From Leucobacter salsicius M1-8 (GTDB taxonomy: Bacteria; Actinomycetota; Actinomycetes; Actinomycetales; Microbacteriaceae): 64,000 nucleotides of DNA. A program made the translations under genes and the position numbers. Each line of letters starts with the position of its first letter. Position 1 is the first letter of the stretch. The stretch lies in the NCBI RefSeq assembly GCF_000350525.1, contig NZ_AOCN01000007.1, forward strand, positions 62,001-126,000, in the 5' to 3' direction. The notes under the pieces are model-generated. The model searched no databases and was not told the DNA's origin. It saw nothing but the letters and a program-made list of their open reading frames with translations. Shown one piece after another: positions 34,601-43,720 of this stretch.

Positions 34601-35743
34601 TCAGCCCCGCGGCGACCCCACTTGCCGTTCAAAGCTGAGCCACCCGGCGCGGCGCGTGACGCTAATGTCTGGCACGTAGACCGCCGCCTGCCCGCGCCAG
34701 TGGGTCACCAGCTCCGCGATCGCGAGCGTGTGTACCCGCTCGAGATAGGTGCCAAAGCGCAGCTGCGCAAGCACCCGGATCACCCGGTAGAGCACGGGCC
34801 GAGCGAGGCCAGCGAGCTCCGAAACATCGATTGAGAGCCCCTCAACGCCTGGCACGAGATTCCCCGGGCGCACGCTGATCGTTTCCTCCGCGACACGGCC
34901 CCGAAGCAACCCCTGAGCGACCTCGGTGGCCATATCGTCGAGCGCATCGGCGTCTTCCCTGGCCAGTGCCGCCGTACGCACGAGCGCGTCGGCGACCCCC
35001 GGCCCCAGCTCCGCCTCGAGCATGGGGAGCACGCGCTCCCGCACGCGCACCCGCGCATAGGTGGGGTCCGAGTTGTGCGGGTCGCGCCAGAAACTCGCTT
35101 CGTAGTCGGCGCAGGCGGCCTCCGTCGTCGCCCGCGTGATCGCGGGCGCACCGGTTTCGCCGTCTGGGGCGAGGAACGGCCGCAGCATCACCCCCGCTGC
35201 GGGCTCGTCCCCTAGAGTTCGCCGGGCTGGAATCCCCGCGATGCTGCGCAGCCCCGAGCCCCGCGCGATCCCCAGCAGCACCTGTTCAGCCTGGTCGTCG
35301 TGGGTGTGCGCCGTCAAGATCGCGCGGGCCCCCGTGGCGGTAGCCGCGTTCGTGAAGGCTTCGTATCGTGCACTGCGAGCTGCGGCCTCGGGCCCACCAC
35401 GGTCCGATTCCCCGTCGACGTGCACCCGCTCGACAATCACAGGGGTCAGCCCCAGCTGTCGAGCCTGGGCAGCGGCCGCCTCAGCCACCTCAGCAGATCC
35501 GGGCTGCAAGCCGTGGTCAATAATGATGGCACCGGATCGCACACCGCTGCGCGGGGCCTCGTGTGCGAGCGCGAACGCCAGGGCCAGCGAGTCAGCGCCG
35601 CCAGAGAGCGCGACAAGCACCAGGGGTGAGGCCTCGGCGGCCGCTCCCGTGTTCGCGCGCGAACCCCGCAAATACGCAGTGAGGCACTTTCGCACCGCCA
35701 GCCGCGTTGCCATGACCGCCGGGCCAAACGTGCGCCGCGGCAT
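34601..35743 (-). CDS. tilS: tRNA(Ile)-lysidine synthase
   Basis: A protein of about 380 residues that converts C34 of the AUA-reading isoleucine tRNA to lysidine. The N-type ATP pyrophosphatase loop LVALSGGADSLALAF lies near the N-terminus, followed by IIIDHGLQPGSAEVA, ARSARYEAF and LTAHTHDDQAEQVLL. The C-terminal part is the shorter actinobacterial form. Several starts are possible: TTG 35815, ATG 35767, ATG 35743 and ATG 35713. ATG 35743 (MPRRTFGPAV) has AGGGTGG about seven bases before it and matches the usual N-terminus, so it is preferred. Confidence 0.92.
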   Translation of the reverse strand: MPRRTFGPAVMATRLAVRKCLTAYLRGSRANTGAAAEASPLVLVALSGGADSLALAFALAHEAPRSGVRSGAIIIDHGLQPGSAEVAEAAAAQARQLGLTPVIVERVHVDGESDRGGPEAAARSARYEAFTNAATATGARAILTAHTHDDQAEQVLLGIARGSGLRSIAGIPARRTLGDEPAAGVMLRPFLAPDGETGAPAITRATTEAACADYEASFWRDPHNSDPTYARVRVRERVLPMLEAELGPGVADALVRTAALAREDADALDDMATEVAQGLLRGRVAEETISVRPGNLVPGVEGLSIDVSELAGLARPVLYRVIRVLAQLRFGTYLERVHTLAIAELVTHWRGQAAVYVPDISVTRRAGWLSFERQVGSPRG

Positions 35744-35913
35744 CTGGGGCCCACCCTGCTCGATCATGCCACCTACGCTATCGCGGGCTGGCGCTCGCTC
35801 TGATCCGGAGCCCAAATATTGGCCCCGTCACCCGAGCTCGCCAGATTCTCGCCGCAGGTCGGGTACTCTGGGGCACGGAATCATCTCGCAAACTTTTAGG
35901 CAAGGAGCCGTCC

Positions 35914-36405
35914 ATGACCGCAGCGTTCGACGCCGTCATCGAGATCCCCAAGGGGAGCCGCAACAAGTACGAAATCGATCACGAGACGGGACGCGTCTAC
36001 CTCGATCGCGTGCTGTACACCGGTTTCGTCTACCCCGCCGACTACGGCTTCTTCGAGGAGACCCTCGGCGAGGACGGCGATCCGCTCGACGTGCTCGTGC
36101 TGCTCGACTACCCGGTATACCCCGGCGTGGGCATCAAGGTGCGCCCCGTGGGCGTGCTCAAGATGAGCGACGAGGCCGGCGGTGACGACAAGGTCGTAGC
36201 CGTACAGGTCAAGGATCCGCGCTGGACCCACATTCAGGACGTCGAGGACATTCCCGAGTACACGCGCAAGGAGATCGAGCACTTCTTCGAGCGCTACAAG
36301 GACCTCGAGCCCGGCAAGTGGGTCAAGGTTGACGCGTGGGGCTCGGCCGCTGACGCGGCGCAGCTCATCGTCGAGGCGCAGGAGCGCCTCGCAGCAAAGG
36401 CGTAA
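35914..36405 (+). CDS. ppa: inorganic pyrophosphatase, family I
   Basis: A 163-residue soluble pyrophosphatase that drives biosynthesis by hydrolysing PPi. Visible are EIPKGSRNKYEID, DRVLYTGFVYPADYGF, and the metal-binding signature DGDPLDVLV (the PROSITE D-[SGDN]-D-[PE]-[LIVMF]-D motif). AAGGAG precedes the ATG by seven bases. It is transcribed divergently from tilS. The D-Ala-D-Ala carboxypeptidase often found between ppa and tilS in relatives is absent. A strong terminator follows. Confidence 0.97.
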   Translation: MTAAFDAVIEIPKGSRNKYEIDHETGRVYLDRVLYTGFVYPADYGFFEETLGEDGDPLDVLVLLDYPVYPGVGIKVRPVGVLKMSDEAGGDDKVVAVQVKDPRWTHIQDVEDIPEYTRKEIEHFFERYKDLEPGKWVKVDAWGSAADAAQLIVEAQERLAAKA

Positions 36406-36427
36406 GTCTCTCGCCCCTCGGGGCAGC

Positions 36428-36466
36428 AAGAAGGGCGCTGGGAGAATTTCTCCCAGCGCCCTTCTT
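36428..36466. terminator. bidirectional terminator between ppa and the M23 peptidase gene
   Basis: An uninterrupted 19-base inverted repeat (36428-36446 and 36448-36466) lies 22 bases past ppa and 19 bases past the convergent peptidase gene. Flanking AA/TT pairs give short U tracts in both directions. Confidence 0.92.
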
Positions 36467-36485
36467 GCGTTGTGGCGTGCTCCCG

Positions 36486-37796
36486 CTAGAAGCGGATGTA
36501 ATCGGCGGGGTTCACAAACCCGAACCAGCCATCGTGCTGCCCCGGAATCATCTCGAAGTGCAGGTGGCAGCCGGTGCTCGCACCGGTCGTGCCGACGTAG
36601 CCGAGCAGCTGGCCTGCGTTGACCCACTGGCCCGGGGCGACGCTCGCCCACTTCACCATGTGCGCGTAGCGGGTCTGCCATCCGTTTGAGTGATCCACGG
36701 TGACCATGTTGCCGCCGGGGCCGTCCCAGTAGGCGCTGCGCACGGTGCCTGAGGCGGCCGACACGATCGGGGTCCAGCAGGCCGTAGCGAGGTCAATACC
36801 CGTGTGGTCCCAGCGACCGGGGCTGCGGTATCCCTCAGAAACGTAGTAGCCCGAGGTCGGCAGCGTCCAACCGTTCGACGAGGTCGGGGGCGTGGTCGGT
36901 GGGCCAGTGGGCGGACCCGTGGGCGGCGGCGGAGTGGGGTTGTTCTTCTCCTCCTCCTTGCGGCGGCGCTCGGCCTCCTCGGCCTCCTTGCGCAGTCGCT
37001 CTTCTTCGGCCTTACGCTGCTCTTCCTCAATGCGCAGTCGCTCTTTGTAGCCGTCGACCGTCTTGGTGGTCTTGTCCTGCAGCGCCTCAAGCTTGATCTC
37101 GAGATCCCGCTGCTGCTCCTCCTGCTCGGTCACGAGCACGCTCTGGGATGCGACTGCCGTCGCCGCGGCGTCTTCCTTGACCTTCTTGTCGGCACGCAGC
37201 ACCTCGCGCTCGGCCTCAGCCGACTTCGCCTGCTTGCCCAGTGAGTCTGCAGTGTTGGCCGTCTGCTCGGCAGCCTCCGAAACCTTGGAGTTACGCTCGG
37301 TGGCCTTCGACATCGAGGCCATGCGCTCGAGTAGAGCGTCGGTCGTGCTGCCGTCGGCGTCGAGGAACAGCTCCATGCTGCGGTCGACACCACCTGAGCG
37401 GTACATCTGAGCGACGATCACACCGGCGCGGTCGGCTGCTTCTTCGGCTTCCTTGCGGCTGGTCGCAGCTTCTTCGTTGAGGGTGGCCGCCTTGTCAGCG
37501 GCTGCAGCGAGCGCCGCCTCGGCGTCCTTCAGCTCTTGAATCGTGGTTGAGTGGAGGTTACGGCGTCGATCGAGCTCCTTCTCACCCTCAACGATGAGCT
37601 GCTGGATCTCCTTGACCTTCTTGTCGGCCGCCGATTGGTTTTGCTTGGCGGCCTGCACGTCGTCCCAGGTGGGGAGGTCGAGTGCCTGTGCCGCGGGTGC
37701 GTTGACCTGCTGCGTGACTGCCATGCCGACGATAAAGACGCCGACCCCCAGCATCGCTAAGCCACGGCGCAGCCTCGATCGGGCTCCTACGCGCAT
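36486..37796 (-). CDS. secreted M23 peptidase with coiled-coil N-terminal domain
   Basis: A 436-residue cell-wall hydrolase candidate. A signal peptide (LAMLGVGVFIVGMAVTQQV, cleavage near NAPAAQALD) leads into about 250 residues of heptad-rich coiled coil like PcsB/RipA/EnvC, then a Pro/Thr linker (residues about 290-315) and a LytM/M23 domain. The domain keeps the zinc ligands HTGIDLA and HLHFEM and the YYVSEGYRSPGRWDHTG entry region, so it is probably an active endopeptidase cutting peptidoglycan cross-bridges. GGGGAGG seven bases before ATG 37796 fixes the start; the longer frame to 37856 is rejected. Confidence 0.9.
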   Translation of the reverse strand: MRVGARSRLRRGLAMLGVGVFIVGMAVTQQVNAPAAQALDLPTWDDVQAAKQNQSAADKKVKEIQQLIVEGEKELDRRRNLHSTTIQELKDAEAALAAAADKAATLNEEAATSRKEAEEAADRAGVIVAQMYRSGGVDRSMELFLDADGSTTDALLERMASMSKATERNSKVSEAAEQTANTADSLGKQAKSAEAEREVLRADKKVKEDAAATAVASQSVLVTEQEEQQRDLEIKLEALQDKTTKTVDGYKERLRIEEEQRKAEEERLRKEAEEAERRRKEEEKNNPTPPPPTGPPTGPPTTPPTSSNGWTLPTSGYYVSEGYRSPGRWDHTGIDLATACWTPIVSAASGTVRSAYWDGPGGNMVTVDHSNGWQTRYAHMVKWASVAPGQWVNAGQLLGYVGTTGASTGCHLHFEMIPGQHDGWFGFVNPADYIRF

Positions 37797-37947
37797 ATGG
37801 TGGCCTCCCCAGGTGTGATCCAACACGAACATCGCTACGCTAGCACCCGTCCGCACGCTGATCGCTCAGGTACACCGGCGCTTCCCCGACTTTAGGGTGT
37901 TTCGCTGGCCCGAGCGTGTGCCGCGGGCCCGGGTTCACCCCGAGCCC

Positions 37948-38418
37948 TCACCCCGCAGCGTCACCCGCGAGCAGCCCCGTCACACGATACGGAATCACCT
38001 CGCGCAGAAACAGGCTCGTCGAGGTGCGATTGATTCCGGGGCAGAGCCGAATCTCCTCACTCACCCGGTACAGGTCGTCGGGGCTCTTGGCGACCACGCG
38101 CAGCAACAGGTCGGTATTACCCGCTGGCGCAAAGCACTCGAGCACCTCGGGGATACTCGCGAGCGCCGCGATCGCCTCCGTGATCTGGTGTTGGTCGAGT
38201 TCGACCTGCACGCTCGCGGCGACGGGGCGCCCGAGGGCAGCGGGGGTCACCCGCGAACTGTGCGCGCGCAGCATCCCCGATTCGCGCAGCTTCTCGAGCC
38301 GCGCCTGCACAGTCCCTCGGGCGAGCCCCAGTCGCACCGCGATCATCGCGGTGGGCATGCGTCCGTCCTCGTCGAGTGCGGCGAGGATTTTGCGGTCGGT
38401 TGCGTCGAGATCACTCAT
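37948..38418 (-). CDS. Lrp/AsnC family transcriptional regulator
   Basis: A 156-residue regulator: N-terminal helix-turn-helix (LDATDRKILAALDEDGRMP, then MIAVRLGLARGTVQARLEKL) and C-terminal RAM domain (about 70-150, with AGNTDLLLRVVAKSPDDLY) that binds amino acids and drives oligomerisation. ATG 38418 with AAGGTGG five bases upstream is preferred over the longer frame at 38454, which would run through the operator. It is divergent from an MFS gene; an amino-acid exporter under Lrp control is the usual reading. Confidence 0.92.
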   Translation of the reverse strand: MSDLDATDRKILAALDEDGRMPTAMIAVRLGLARGTVQARLEKLRESGMLRAHSSRVTPAALGRPVAASVQVELDQHQITEAIAALASIPEVLECFAPAGNTDLLLRVVAKSPDDLYRVSEEIRLCPGINRTSTSLFLREVIPYRVTGLLAGDAAG

Positions 38419-38448
38419 TTTGACCACCTTCTGACGGTTCGAGATTGC

Positions 38449-38477
38449 TTGCATTGATCATATTGATCAATCTGCAA
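38449..38477. promoter_or_regulatory. Lrp operator between the regulator and the MFS gene
   Basis: Perfect palindrome TTGATCA-TAT-TGATCAA (38454-38470) nested in an outer inverted repeat TTGCA (38449-38453) / TGCAA (38473-38477). It covers the -10 box of the regulator's own promoter and lies just upstream of the MFS -35 box. Confidence 0.75.
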
Positions 38478-38485
38478 CTTGTCAC
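38457..38485 (-). promoter_or_regulatory. promoter of the Lrp gene
   Basis: On the minus strand GTGACA (38485-38480), a 17-base spacer and TATGAT (38462-38457). The -10 lies inside the palindrome, so binding there should repress the regulator's own gene. Confidence 0.6.
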
Positions 38486-38514
38486 TTGCTCGATACGCGC
38501 GAATCCGATGTAAT
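38486..38514 (+). promoter_or_regulatory. promoter of the MFS gene
   Basis: TTGCTC (38486-38491), a 17-base spacer and TGTAAT (38509-38514). The weak -35 immediately follows the Lrp operator, the position expected for activation by Lrp. Confidence 0.45.
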
Positions 38515-38614
38515 TTCTTTGTGCCCCAGACACCCCTGAGGCATACAGCACCGCTCGCACCACCCCGCGAGTGAGCACGGCCGCCCCACCCTGGCGACCG
38601 CGAAGGAGATCACC

Positions 38615-39997
38615 ATGTTGCGCGCCACCCCCGCGTTCTACCGACCGGCCACTCGAGCCTTCACGTCGGTGCTCCCCCATATGCCGGCCCGGGCCCTCGC
38701 GCCCGTTCAGTCTCCCGGGCCAGCTCGGCGTCTTGCCCCGGTTCAGCCCTTCGTGCCGATCCGGCCCCGCGCTCGCATGCTCGTGACCTCGGTCACGCTC
38801 TTCGTGCTGCTCGTGAGCGCCAACCTCAGTACCCCGCTGTTTTCGCTACTCGAGGTCAAGCTGAGCATGTCGTCACTCGGCACCGCCCTTGCGTTTTCGA
38901 GCTATGTGCTGGCGCTCATCGCGGGTCTCGTGGCGTCGCGGCGTCTTGCCGACACCGCGAACCGGCGCACGGTGCTGCTCGCGAGCGTCGTCGCTGCGGC
39001 GCTCGCGACGGCCGGGCTCGCGTTCGCGCCGTCACTCGGCTGGTTCTGCGTCGCGCGAGCGGTGCAGGGCGTGGCTATCGCGTGCGCCACCGGCACCGGA
39101 TCGGGAGCCCTGCGCGCCCTCTCACCGGATCGCCCCGCGCTCGTGGGTCGCCTCACCCTCCTGGCCACCTCGGGCGGGGTGGCGGTGGGGCCTATTCTGG
39201 GCGGGGCGCTGTCGCTCGCCGGTGCAAACGATACAGGCCCCACCCCGTTTCTCACTGGCCCGCTCGTACTGCCCTATCTCGCGGTGGCGGCGGCACTAGT
39301 ACTGCTCGTGCCCGTCATCCTGGTCGTCGCTCCCCACCGGGAGTGCGTGCCGCGCTTGGCCCCCTCAACTCTGGCGCTCCCGGACGCCCCCGAGCAGCTC
39401 CCCGAGACTCGCGGCATCCGCACCCACTCGAGTCCGAGCCCCAGCCCCCGATCCCTCCGCGCGTTCCGGGTCGCGGCCGCAACAGGATTCCTAAGCTTTA
39501 CCGTCTTTGGCTTTTGCCTCTCGCTCGCGCCCACGCATTTTGCGGGCATTGCGGGCACCGACTCGCGCCTCACCATTGGGCTCCTCGCCGCGGTCACGCT
39601 CGCCGCGTCCGCGCTCACCCAGCTCGTCCCGCTGCGTGGCGAATGGCGGGTACGTGTCGGGCTCCTCACCCTTGCCGCGGCACTCGTCGGGGTGGCCGCC
39701 GCGGGTCCCCTCCACAGTGTCGTGCTCCTGATCTCGGCGAGTGCGCTGGCCGGCGTCGGGCAGGGCATCGCGTTCCAGGCGGCGTTCACCGCGGCAACCG
39801 CAGCCGTTGAACCCGAACGCCACGCATCTACGGTCAACGCGATCTACACGGTCACCTACCTCGGCAGTGCGCTGCCCGTCATCGGGCTCGGGCTGCTCGC
39901 CGAGCGGCTGGGCCTCACTACGGCCGTCACGGTGTTTGCGGTCGTTGTCGCGGCCGCGTGCGCGGCGCTCGCGGTGTTCGCACGGCCGCGGCATTAG
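38615..39997 (+). CDS. MFS transporter (DHA1-like), Lrp-linked
   Basis: A 460-residue exporter-type major facilitator with twelve helices. [13 protein letters not shown] (helix 1), [15 protein letters not shown] (motif A, loop 2-3) and [20 protein letters not shown] are recognisable, with a long cytoplasmic loop between helices 6 and 7. AAGGAG six bases upstream supports ATG 38615. That gives an unusual N-terminal tail of about 50 residues with repeated PAR.LAPVQ units before helix 1. The Lrp regulator and operator upstream suggest an amino acid or related small compound as cargo; this is inference. Confidence 0.85.
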   Translation: MLRATPAFYRPATRAFTSVLPHMPARALAPVQSPGPARRLAPVQPFVPIRPRARMLVTSVTLFVLLVSANLSTPLFSLLEVKLSMSSLGTALAFSSYVLALIAGLVASRRLADTANRRTVLLASVVAAALATAGLAFAPSLGWFCVARAVQGVAIACATGTGSGALRALSPDRPALVGRLTLLATSGGVAVGPILGGALSLAGANDTGPTPFLTGPLVLPYLAVAAALVLLVPVILVVAPHRECVPRLAPSTLALPDAPEQLPETRGIRTHSSPSPSPRSLRAFRVAAATGFLSFTVFGFCLSLAPTHFAGIAGTDSRLTIGLLAAVTLAASALTQLVPLRGEWRVRVGLLTLAAALVGVAAAGPLHSVVLLISASALAGVGQGIAFQAAFTAATAAVEPERHASTVNAIYTVTYLGSALPVIGLGLLAERLGLTTAVTVFAVVVAAACAALAVFARPRH

Positions 39998-40077
39998 CGG
40001 GGCACTCGGTTACGCTCACACACCAGATCCGGCACATTCACTAACTCCGGCGCAACAACGCCAGCAGCGCCCCAGCC

Positions 40078-40833
40078 CTATTCCGCGAGGGCCTCGAGCG
40101 CGCGGCGTCCCTCGTCCCCGAGCAGCGGGGCGAAGCGGTCGGCTACCGCACGCCGTGCGATCCGGCTGGCGAGTGCGGCGTCGCGACTCGCGATCGCCTC
40201 GAACAGCCCGCGATCGATCTTCGCCGAGGCGAGCTTGACGCGGTTGTCGTGGTGCTCACCCTCGGCGTCGCGCTGCATGATGCCTCGCAGCGCGCCCGAT
40301 ACGGCCTGCCCGCTCATGCGCAGCACCTCGTTGCCGCTCGCGGCCCAGATCGCCTCGTGAAACTCGAGGTCGGCGTCGGCGAAACTGTCGGCATTGCCCT
40401 CGGCCTCCCGCTCCATACGCTCGATTGCGGCGCGCAGGCGGGCGAGCGAGACGTCGTCGTGGCGCAGCGCGGCCAGCTTGCTCGCGGTGCCCTCGAGCAC
40501 GACGCGGTACTCCATGAGGTCGGCGATATCGAGGGCGTCGGTGCCGATCATGGCGCGGAAGGAGCGCGACAGCGCCTTGGATGAGGGCGAGAGCACGACG
40601 GGCCCACCACGGGTGCCCGGGCGCGACTCGAGCAGCCCCATGCTCTGCAGAATGCGCAGCGCCTCACGCACGGTCGGCCGACTCACGCCGAACTGCACCA
40701 TGAGGTCACGCTCGCTCGCGAGCTGCGAGCCGACCGGGATCTCCCCCGACACGATCGCCTGCTCGATCTGATCGACGATGCGCTCGTATGTGTGCACGGG
40801 CACCGCCGGGGCAAAGCTGTGGGGCGTGGTCAA
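40078..40833 (-). CDS. FCD-domain GntR (FadR subfamily) transcriptional regulator
   Basis: A 251-residue regulator: GntR winged helix (ERIVDQIEQAIVSGEIPVGSQLASERDLMVQFGVSRPTVREALR, seen as residues about 17-60) and a C-terminal all-helical FCD domain (about 95-235), including the metal-binding Asp/His pattern ADLEFHEAI. FCD members respond to organic acids or sugar acids. The start is TTG 40833, with a modest AGG before it. The adjacent palindrome TGGCCTTACCA (40893) and TGGTCTTACCA (50416) match the PdhR/LldR-type half-site pair, so it probably controls the catabolic island 41126-51641. Confidence 0.9.
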   Translation of the reverse strand: MTTPHSFAPAVPVHTYERIVDQIEQAIVSGEIPVGSQLASERDLMVQFGVSRPTVREALRILQSMGLLESRPGTRGGPVVLSPSSKALSRSFRAMIGTDALDIADLMEYRVVLEGTASKLAALRHDDVSLARLRAAIERMEREAEGNADSFADADLEFHEAIWAASGNEVLRMSGQAVSGALRGIMQRDAEGEHHDNRVKLASAKIDRGLFEAIASRDAALASRIARRAVADRFAPLLGDEGRRALEALAE

Positions 40834-40892
40834 CCTGAGCTCGTTTCTGTGGGTCGTGATCCGATTGTTCCCGATACTAGCGTGACGTCAAG

Positions 40893-40903
40893 TGGCCTTA
40901 CCA
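40893..40903. promoter_or_regulatory. FCD-regulator operator before the ABC importer operon
   Basis: TGGCCTTACCA, one base away from the perfect TGGTCTTACCA at 50416. It lies between the regulator start (40833) and the binding-protein gene (41126). A possible -10 (TATCCT, 40906-40911) directly follows. Nothing else was recognised in the rest of this 292-base gap. Confidence 0.6.
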
Positions 40904-41125
40904 TGTATCCTGGTTCAAATCTTCACGTGCACGAAGCCACCACTGAGAACACTGAAGAGCCAACTCGGCAATACGCTTGATCGGAACCAGTGATCAACAA
41001 CCCTCGCGGTTGAGTATCGGCAGTCACCACACATGACGGCCACGGGGAGGCGAGCAGGCACCGCCGCCCGCAACGTGCACAGGCGTCTCTATCTCAGAGA
41101 CCCACAGACCAAAAAGGAAGCAATG

Positions 41126-42649
41126 ATGCGTCGTAAGAATCCCCTCCTGCTGACCGCAACGCTCGCAGTCACCGCAGCACTCGGCCTCGCCGGCTGCTCG
41201 GCAGGTGCTAGCAGCTCGGGCGGCTCAGGCAACAGCGGCGACACGCCCACGACCGCGACGATCGCGCTCACCGGCCCGCCCACGAACCTCGACTTCACCA
41301 CGACCGCCGGATCCGCGATCCCGCAGGCGATGATGTCGAACGTGTACGAGGGCCTCGTGCAGCTGAACGACGCGGGCGAAATCGTCCCGTCGCTCGCCAC
41401 GGAGTGGGCCGTCAGCCCGGACGGCAAGACCTACACGTTCACGCTGCAGGAGGGCGTCACCTTTTCAAACGGTGATCCCTTCACCGCGGAAGATGTGAAG
41501 TTCAGCTTCGACCGCGTCAAGAGCGACTGGGTCTCGAGCCTCAAGGCCAAGATGGATGTCGTCGACAACGTCGAGGTCGTCTCGGACACCGAGGTCAAGG
41601 TCACACTCAGCACCCCCTCGAACGCCTGGCTCTTCAGCCTCGCGACCCCGGTCGGCGCGATCTTCACGCCCGAGGGCGTCGACGACCTCGCAAACACCCC
41701 CGTCGGCACGGGCCCCTACACGGTCGAGAAGTGGGCGCCGAACGAGAGCATTGTGCTCGACACTCGCGACGACTACTGGGGCGAAGCTCCCGGCGTCGAG
41801 AGCGTCACGCTCAAGTACTTCGCCGATGCGACGGCCACCACCAACGCGCTGCAGACCGGCGACGTCGACGCGATCGTCAACCTGCAGGCCCCCGAGCTAC
41901 TCACCGCGTTCGAGTCCGACGACAAGTTCAAGGTCATTGAGGGCACCTCGAGCGGCGAGGTATCGCTGTCCATGAACAACCAGGCCGCCCCGTTCGACGA
42001 CGTGCGCGTGCGCCAGGCCGTGCTCTACGCGCTCGACAAGCAGGCGATCATTGACACCGCGTGGAACGGCTACGGCTCGCTCGTCGCGACCTTCGCGACG
42101 CCCACCGATCCGTACTACGAGGATCTGAACGACGTCTACCCCTACGACCCCGAGAAGGCCAAGGAACTCCTCAAGGAGGCCGGCCAGGAGAACCTCGAGA
42201 TCTCGTACACCGTGCCCACCCGCCCCTACGCGCAGGCCGTCAGCGAGATCGTCGTGTCGCAGCTCAAGGACGTCGGCATCACGGCCAACATCAAGTCCGC
42301 CGAGTTCCCCGCTGTCTGGCTCGACGAGGTCTTCACGAAGCACGACTACCAGATGACCACCGTGCTGGCCGTTGAGGCGCGTGACATGCTCACCGTGTTC
42401 AACGACCCGAACTACTACATCGGGTACGACAACACGAAGATCGCGCCGATCGCGAAGCAGGCCGACGCGGCTGACGAGGCCGGATACGTTGACGGCATGA
42501 AGCAGGTCTCGCGTCAGATCGTCGAAGACGCCGCCAGCGGTGTGCTCTTCCTCTTCCCGAACATCGTCGTCGCGAAGGCCGATCTCGAGGGACTCCCCGA
42601 GAACGCCATCATCGAGGCTCTGGATCTCACGAACCTGAGCTGGAAGTAA
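41126..42649 (+). CDS. family 5 (peptide/opine/nickel class) ABC substrate-binding lipoprotein
   Basis: A binding protein of about 507 residues. The lipoprotein signal (AALGLAGCSAGASS) is followed by a Ser/Gly-rich tether and the SBP_bac_5 domain: LATEWAVSPDGKTYTFTLQEGVTFSNGDPF, EDVKFSFDRV, GTGPYTVEKW and VRQAVLYALDKQAI are family hallmarks. Family 5 proteins bind di/oligopeptides but also opines, sugars and amides. The AAGGAAG ribosome site is spaced best for ATG 41126 rather than ATG 41123; the longer frame to 41033 is rejected. A stable hairpin after the stop separates it from the permease genes, as expected for higher expression of the binding protein. Confidence 0.92.
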   Translation: MRRKNPLLLTATLAVTAALGLAGCSAGASSSGGSGNSGDTPTTATIALTGPPTNLDFTTTAGSAIPQAMMSNVYEGLVQLNDAGEIVPSLATEWAVSPDGKTYTFTLQEGVTFSNGDPFTAEDVKFSFDRVKSDWVSSLKAKMDVVDNVEVVSDTEVKVTLSTPSNAWLFSLATPVGAIFTPEGVDDLANTPVGTGPYTVEKWAPNESIVLDTRDDYWGEAPGVESVTLKYFADATATTNALQTGDVDAIVNLQAPELLTAFESDDKFKVIEGTSSGEVSLSMNNQAAPFDDVRVRQAVLYALDKQAIIDTAWNGYGSLVATFATPTDPYYEDLNDVYPYDPEKAKELLKEAGQENLEISYTVPTRPYAQAVSEIVVSQLKDVGITANIKSAEFPAVWLDEVFTKHDYQMTTVLAVEARDMLTVFNDPNYYIGYDNTKIAPIAKQADAADEAGYVDGMKQVSRQIVEDAASGVLFLFPNIVVAKADLEGLPENAIIEALDLTNLSWK

Positions 42650-42659
42650 GCTCCGGATC

Positions 42660-42690
42660 GCTGGGGCAGCGGCTTCGCCGCTGCCCCAGC
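42660..42690 (+). terminator. hairpin after the binding-protein gene (partial terminator / mRNA stabiliser)
   Basis: Thirteen-base GC stem (42660-42672 and 42678-42690) with a CTTCG loop, ten bases after the stop and 80 bases before the permease start. No T tract follows, so read-through to the permeases is expected. Confidence 0.7.
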
Positions 42691-42770
42691 TGCACCACCG
42701 CGAGATCGCTCCACCGCACGCACCACGCACCACCACTCCCGCCCAGCGCGGCCCCACCCCAGAGGAACCC

Positions 42771-43718
42771 ATGGCCATACGGATTCTGATTAACCTCGCG
42801 AGGTTCGCGGTGACATTCCTTGTCGCCACGGTCGTCGTGTTCCTCTTTATGCGACTGATCCCGGGCGACCCGGCACAGATCGCGCTCGGCGTGAACGCGA
42901 CCCCCGAGCTCCTCGAGCAGACCCGCAAGGAGTTCGGCACCGACCGGTCTCTTTTCGAGCAGTACTTCGAGTGGCTTGGCGGACTCCTACGCGGCGATTT
43001 CGGCACCTCGTACCTGACGCGCCAGGACATTAGTCCGATACTCACCGACCGGCTGCAGGTCACCCTGATCCTCGTGCTCACCGCGATGGCTGTTGCGCTG
43101 CTGATTGCGATCCCGCTCGGCACCTGGGCCGCCGTGAGGCACCGCCACTTTTCGGGCGCACTGATCGGCGTCGGCTCTCAGCTGGGCGTCGCAATCCCCG
43201 GCTTCCTCGCCGGTATCTTGCTCGTCATGGTCTTCGCGGTGGGCCTCGGTTGGCTGCCCGCGAACGGCTGGACGGCTCCCTCGGAAGACTTCGGCGATTT
43301 CATACGCCGCCTCATCCTTCCCGTTGTCGCTCTCGCCTCAGTGCAAGGCGCGATTCTCACCCGCTACGTGCGATCGGCCGTGCTCGAAGTCATGAGCGAG
43401 GACTACCTCCGCACCGCCCGCGCCAAGGGCCTGTCGAAGTCGGGTGCCCTCGTGAAGCACGGGCTGCGCAACGCCGCGATCCCCGTCATCACCGTCACGG
43501 GCGTGCAGATCGCCGCGCTCATCATCGGCGCCGTGGTCATCGAACGCGTCTTTGTGATTCCCGGCCTCGGCTCCATGCTGCTTGATGCCGTCGGCAACCG
43601 CGACCTGCTCACCGTGCAGTCGGTCGTGATCGTGCTCGTCGCCATCACGCTCATCCTCAACCTCGTCGTCGATCTGCTGTATACGATTGTCGACCCCCGT
43701 CTGCGAAGGAGCGCCTAA
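42771..43718 (+). CDS. ABC transporter permease, DppB/GsiC type
   Basis: A 315-residue inner-membrane permease with six helices. FMRLIPGDPAQIALG (GDP motif after helix 1), FGTSYLTRQDISPILTDR, and the EAA loop YLRTARAKGLSKSGALVKHG, with the end IVVDLLYTIVDPRLR, are typical of DppB-like proteins. It forms the translocation pore with the following DppC-type permease, starting three bases downstream of its stop. Confidence 0.93.
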   Translation: MAIRILINLARFAVTFLVATVVVFLFMRLIPGDPAQIALGVNATPELLEQTRKEFGTDRSLFEQYFEWLGGLLRGDFGTSYLTRQDISPILTDRLQVTLILVLTAMAVALLIAIPLGTWAAVRHRHFSGALIGVGSQLGVAIPGFLAGILLVMVFAVGLGWLPANGWTAPSEDFGDFIRRLILPVVALASVQGAILTRYVRSAVLEVMSEDYLRTARAKGLSKSGALVKHGLRNAAIPVITVTGVQIAALIIGAVVIERVFVIPGLGSMLLDAVGNRDLLTVQSVVIVLVAITLILNLVVDLLYTIVDPRLRRSA

Positions 43719-43720
43719 CC

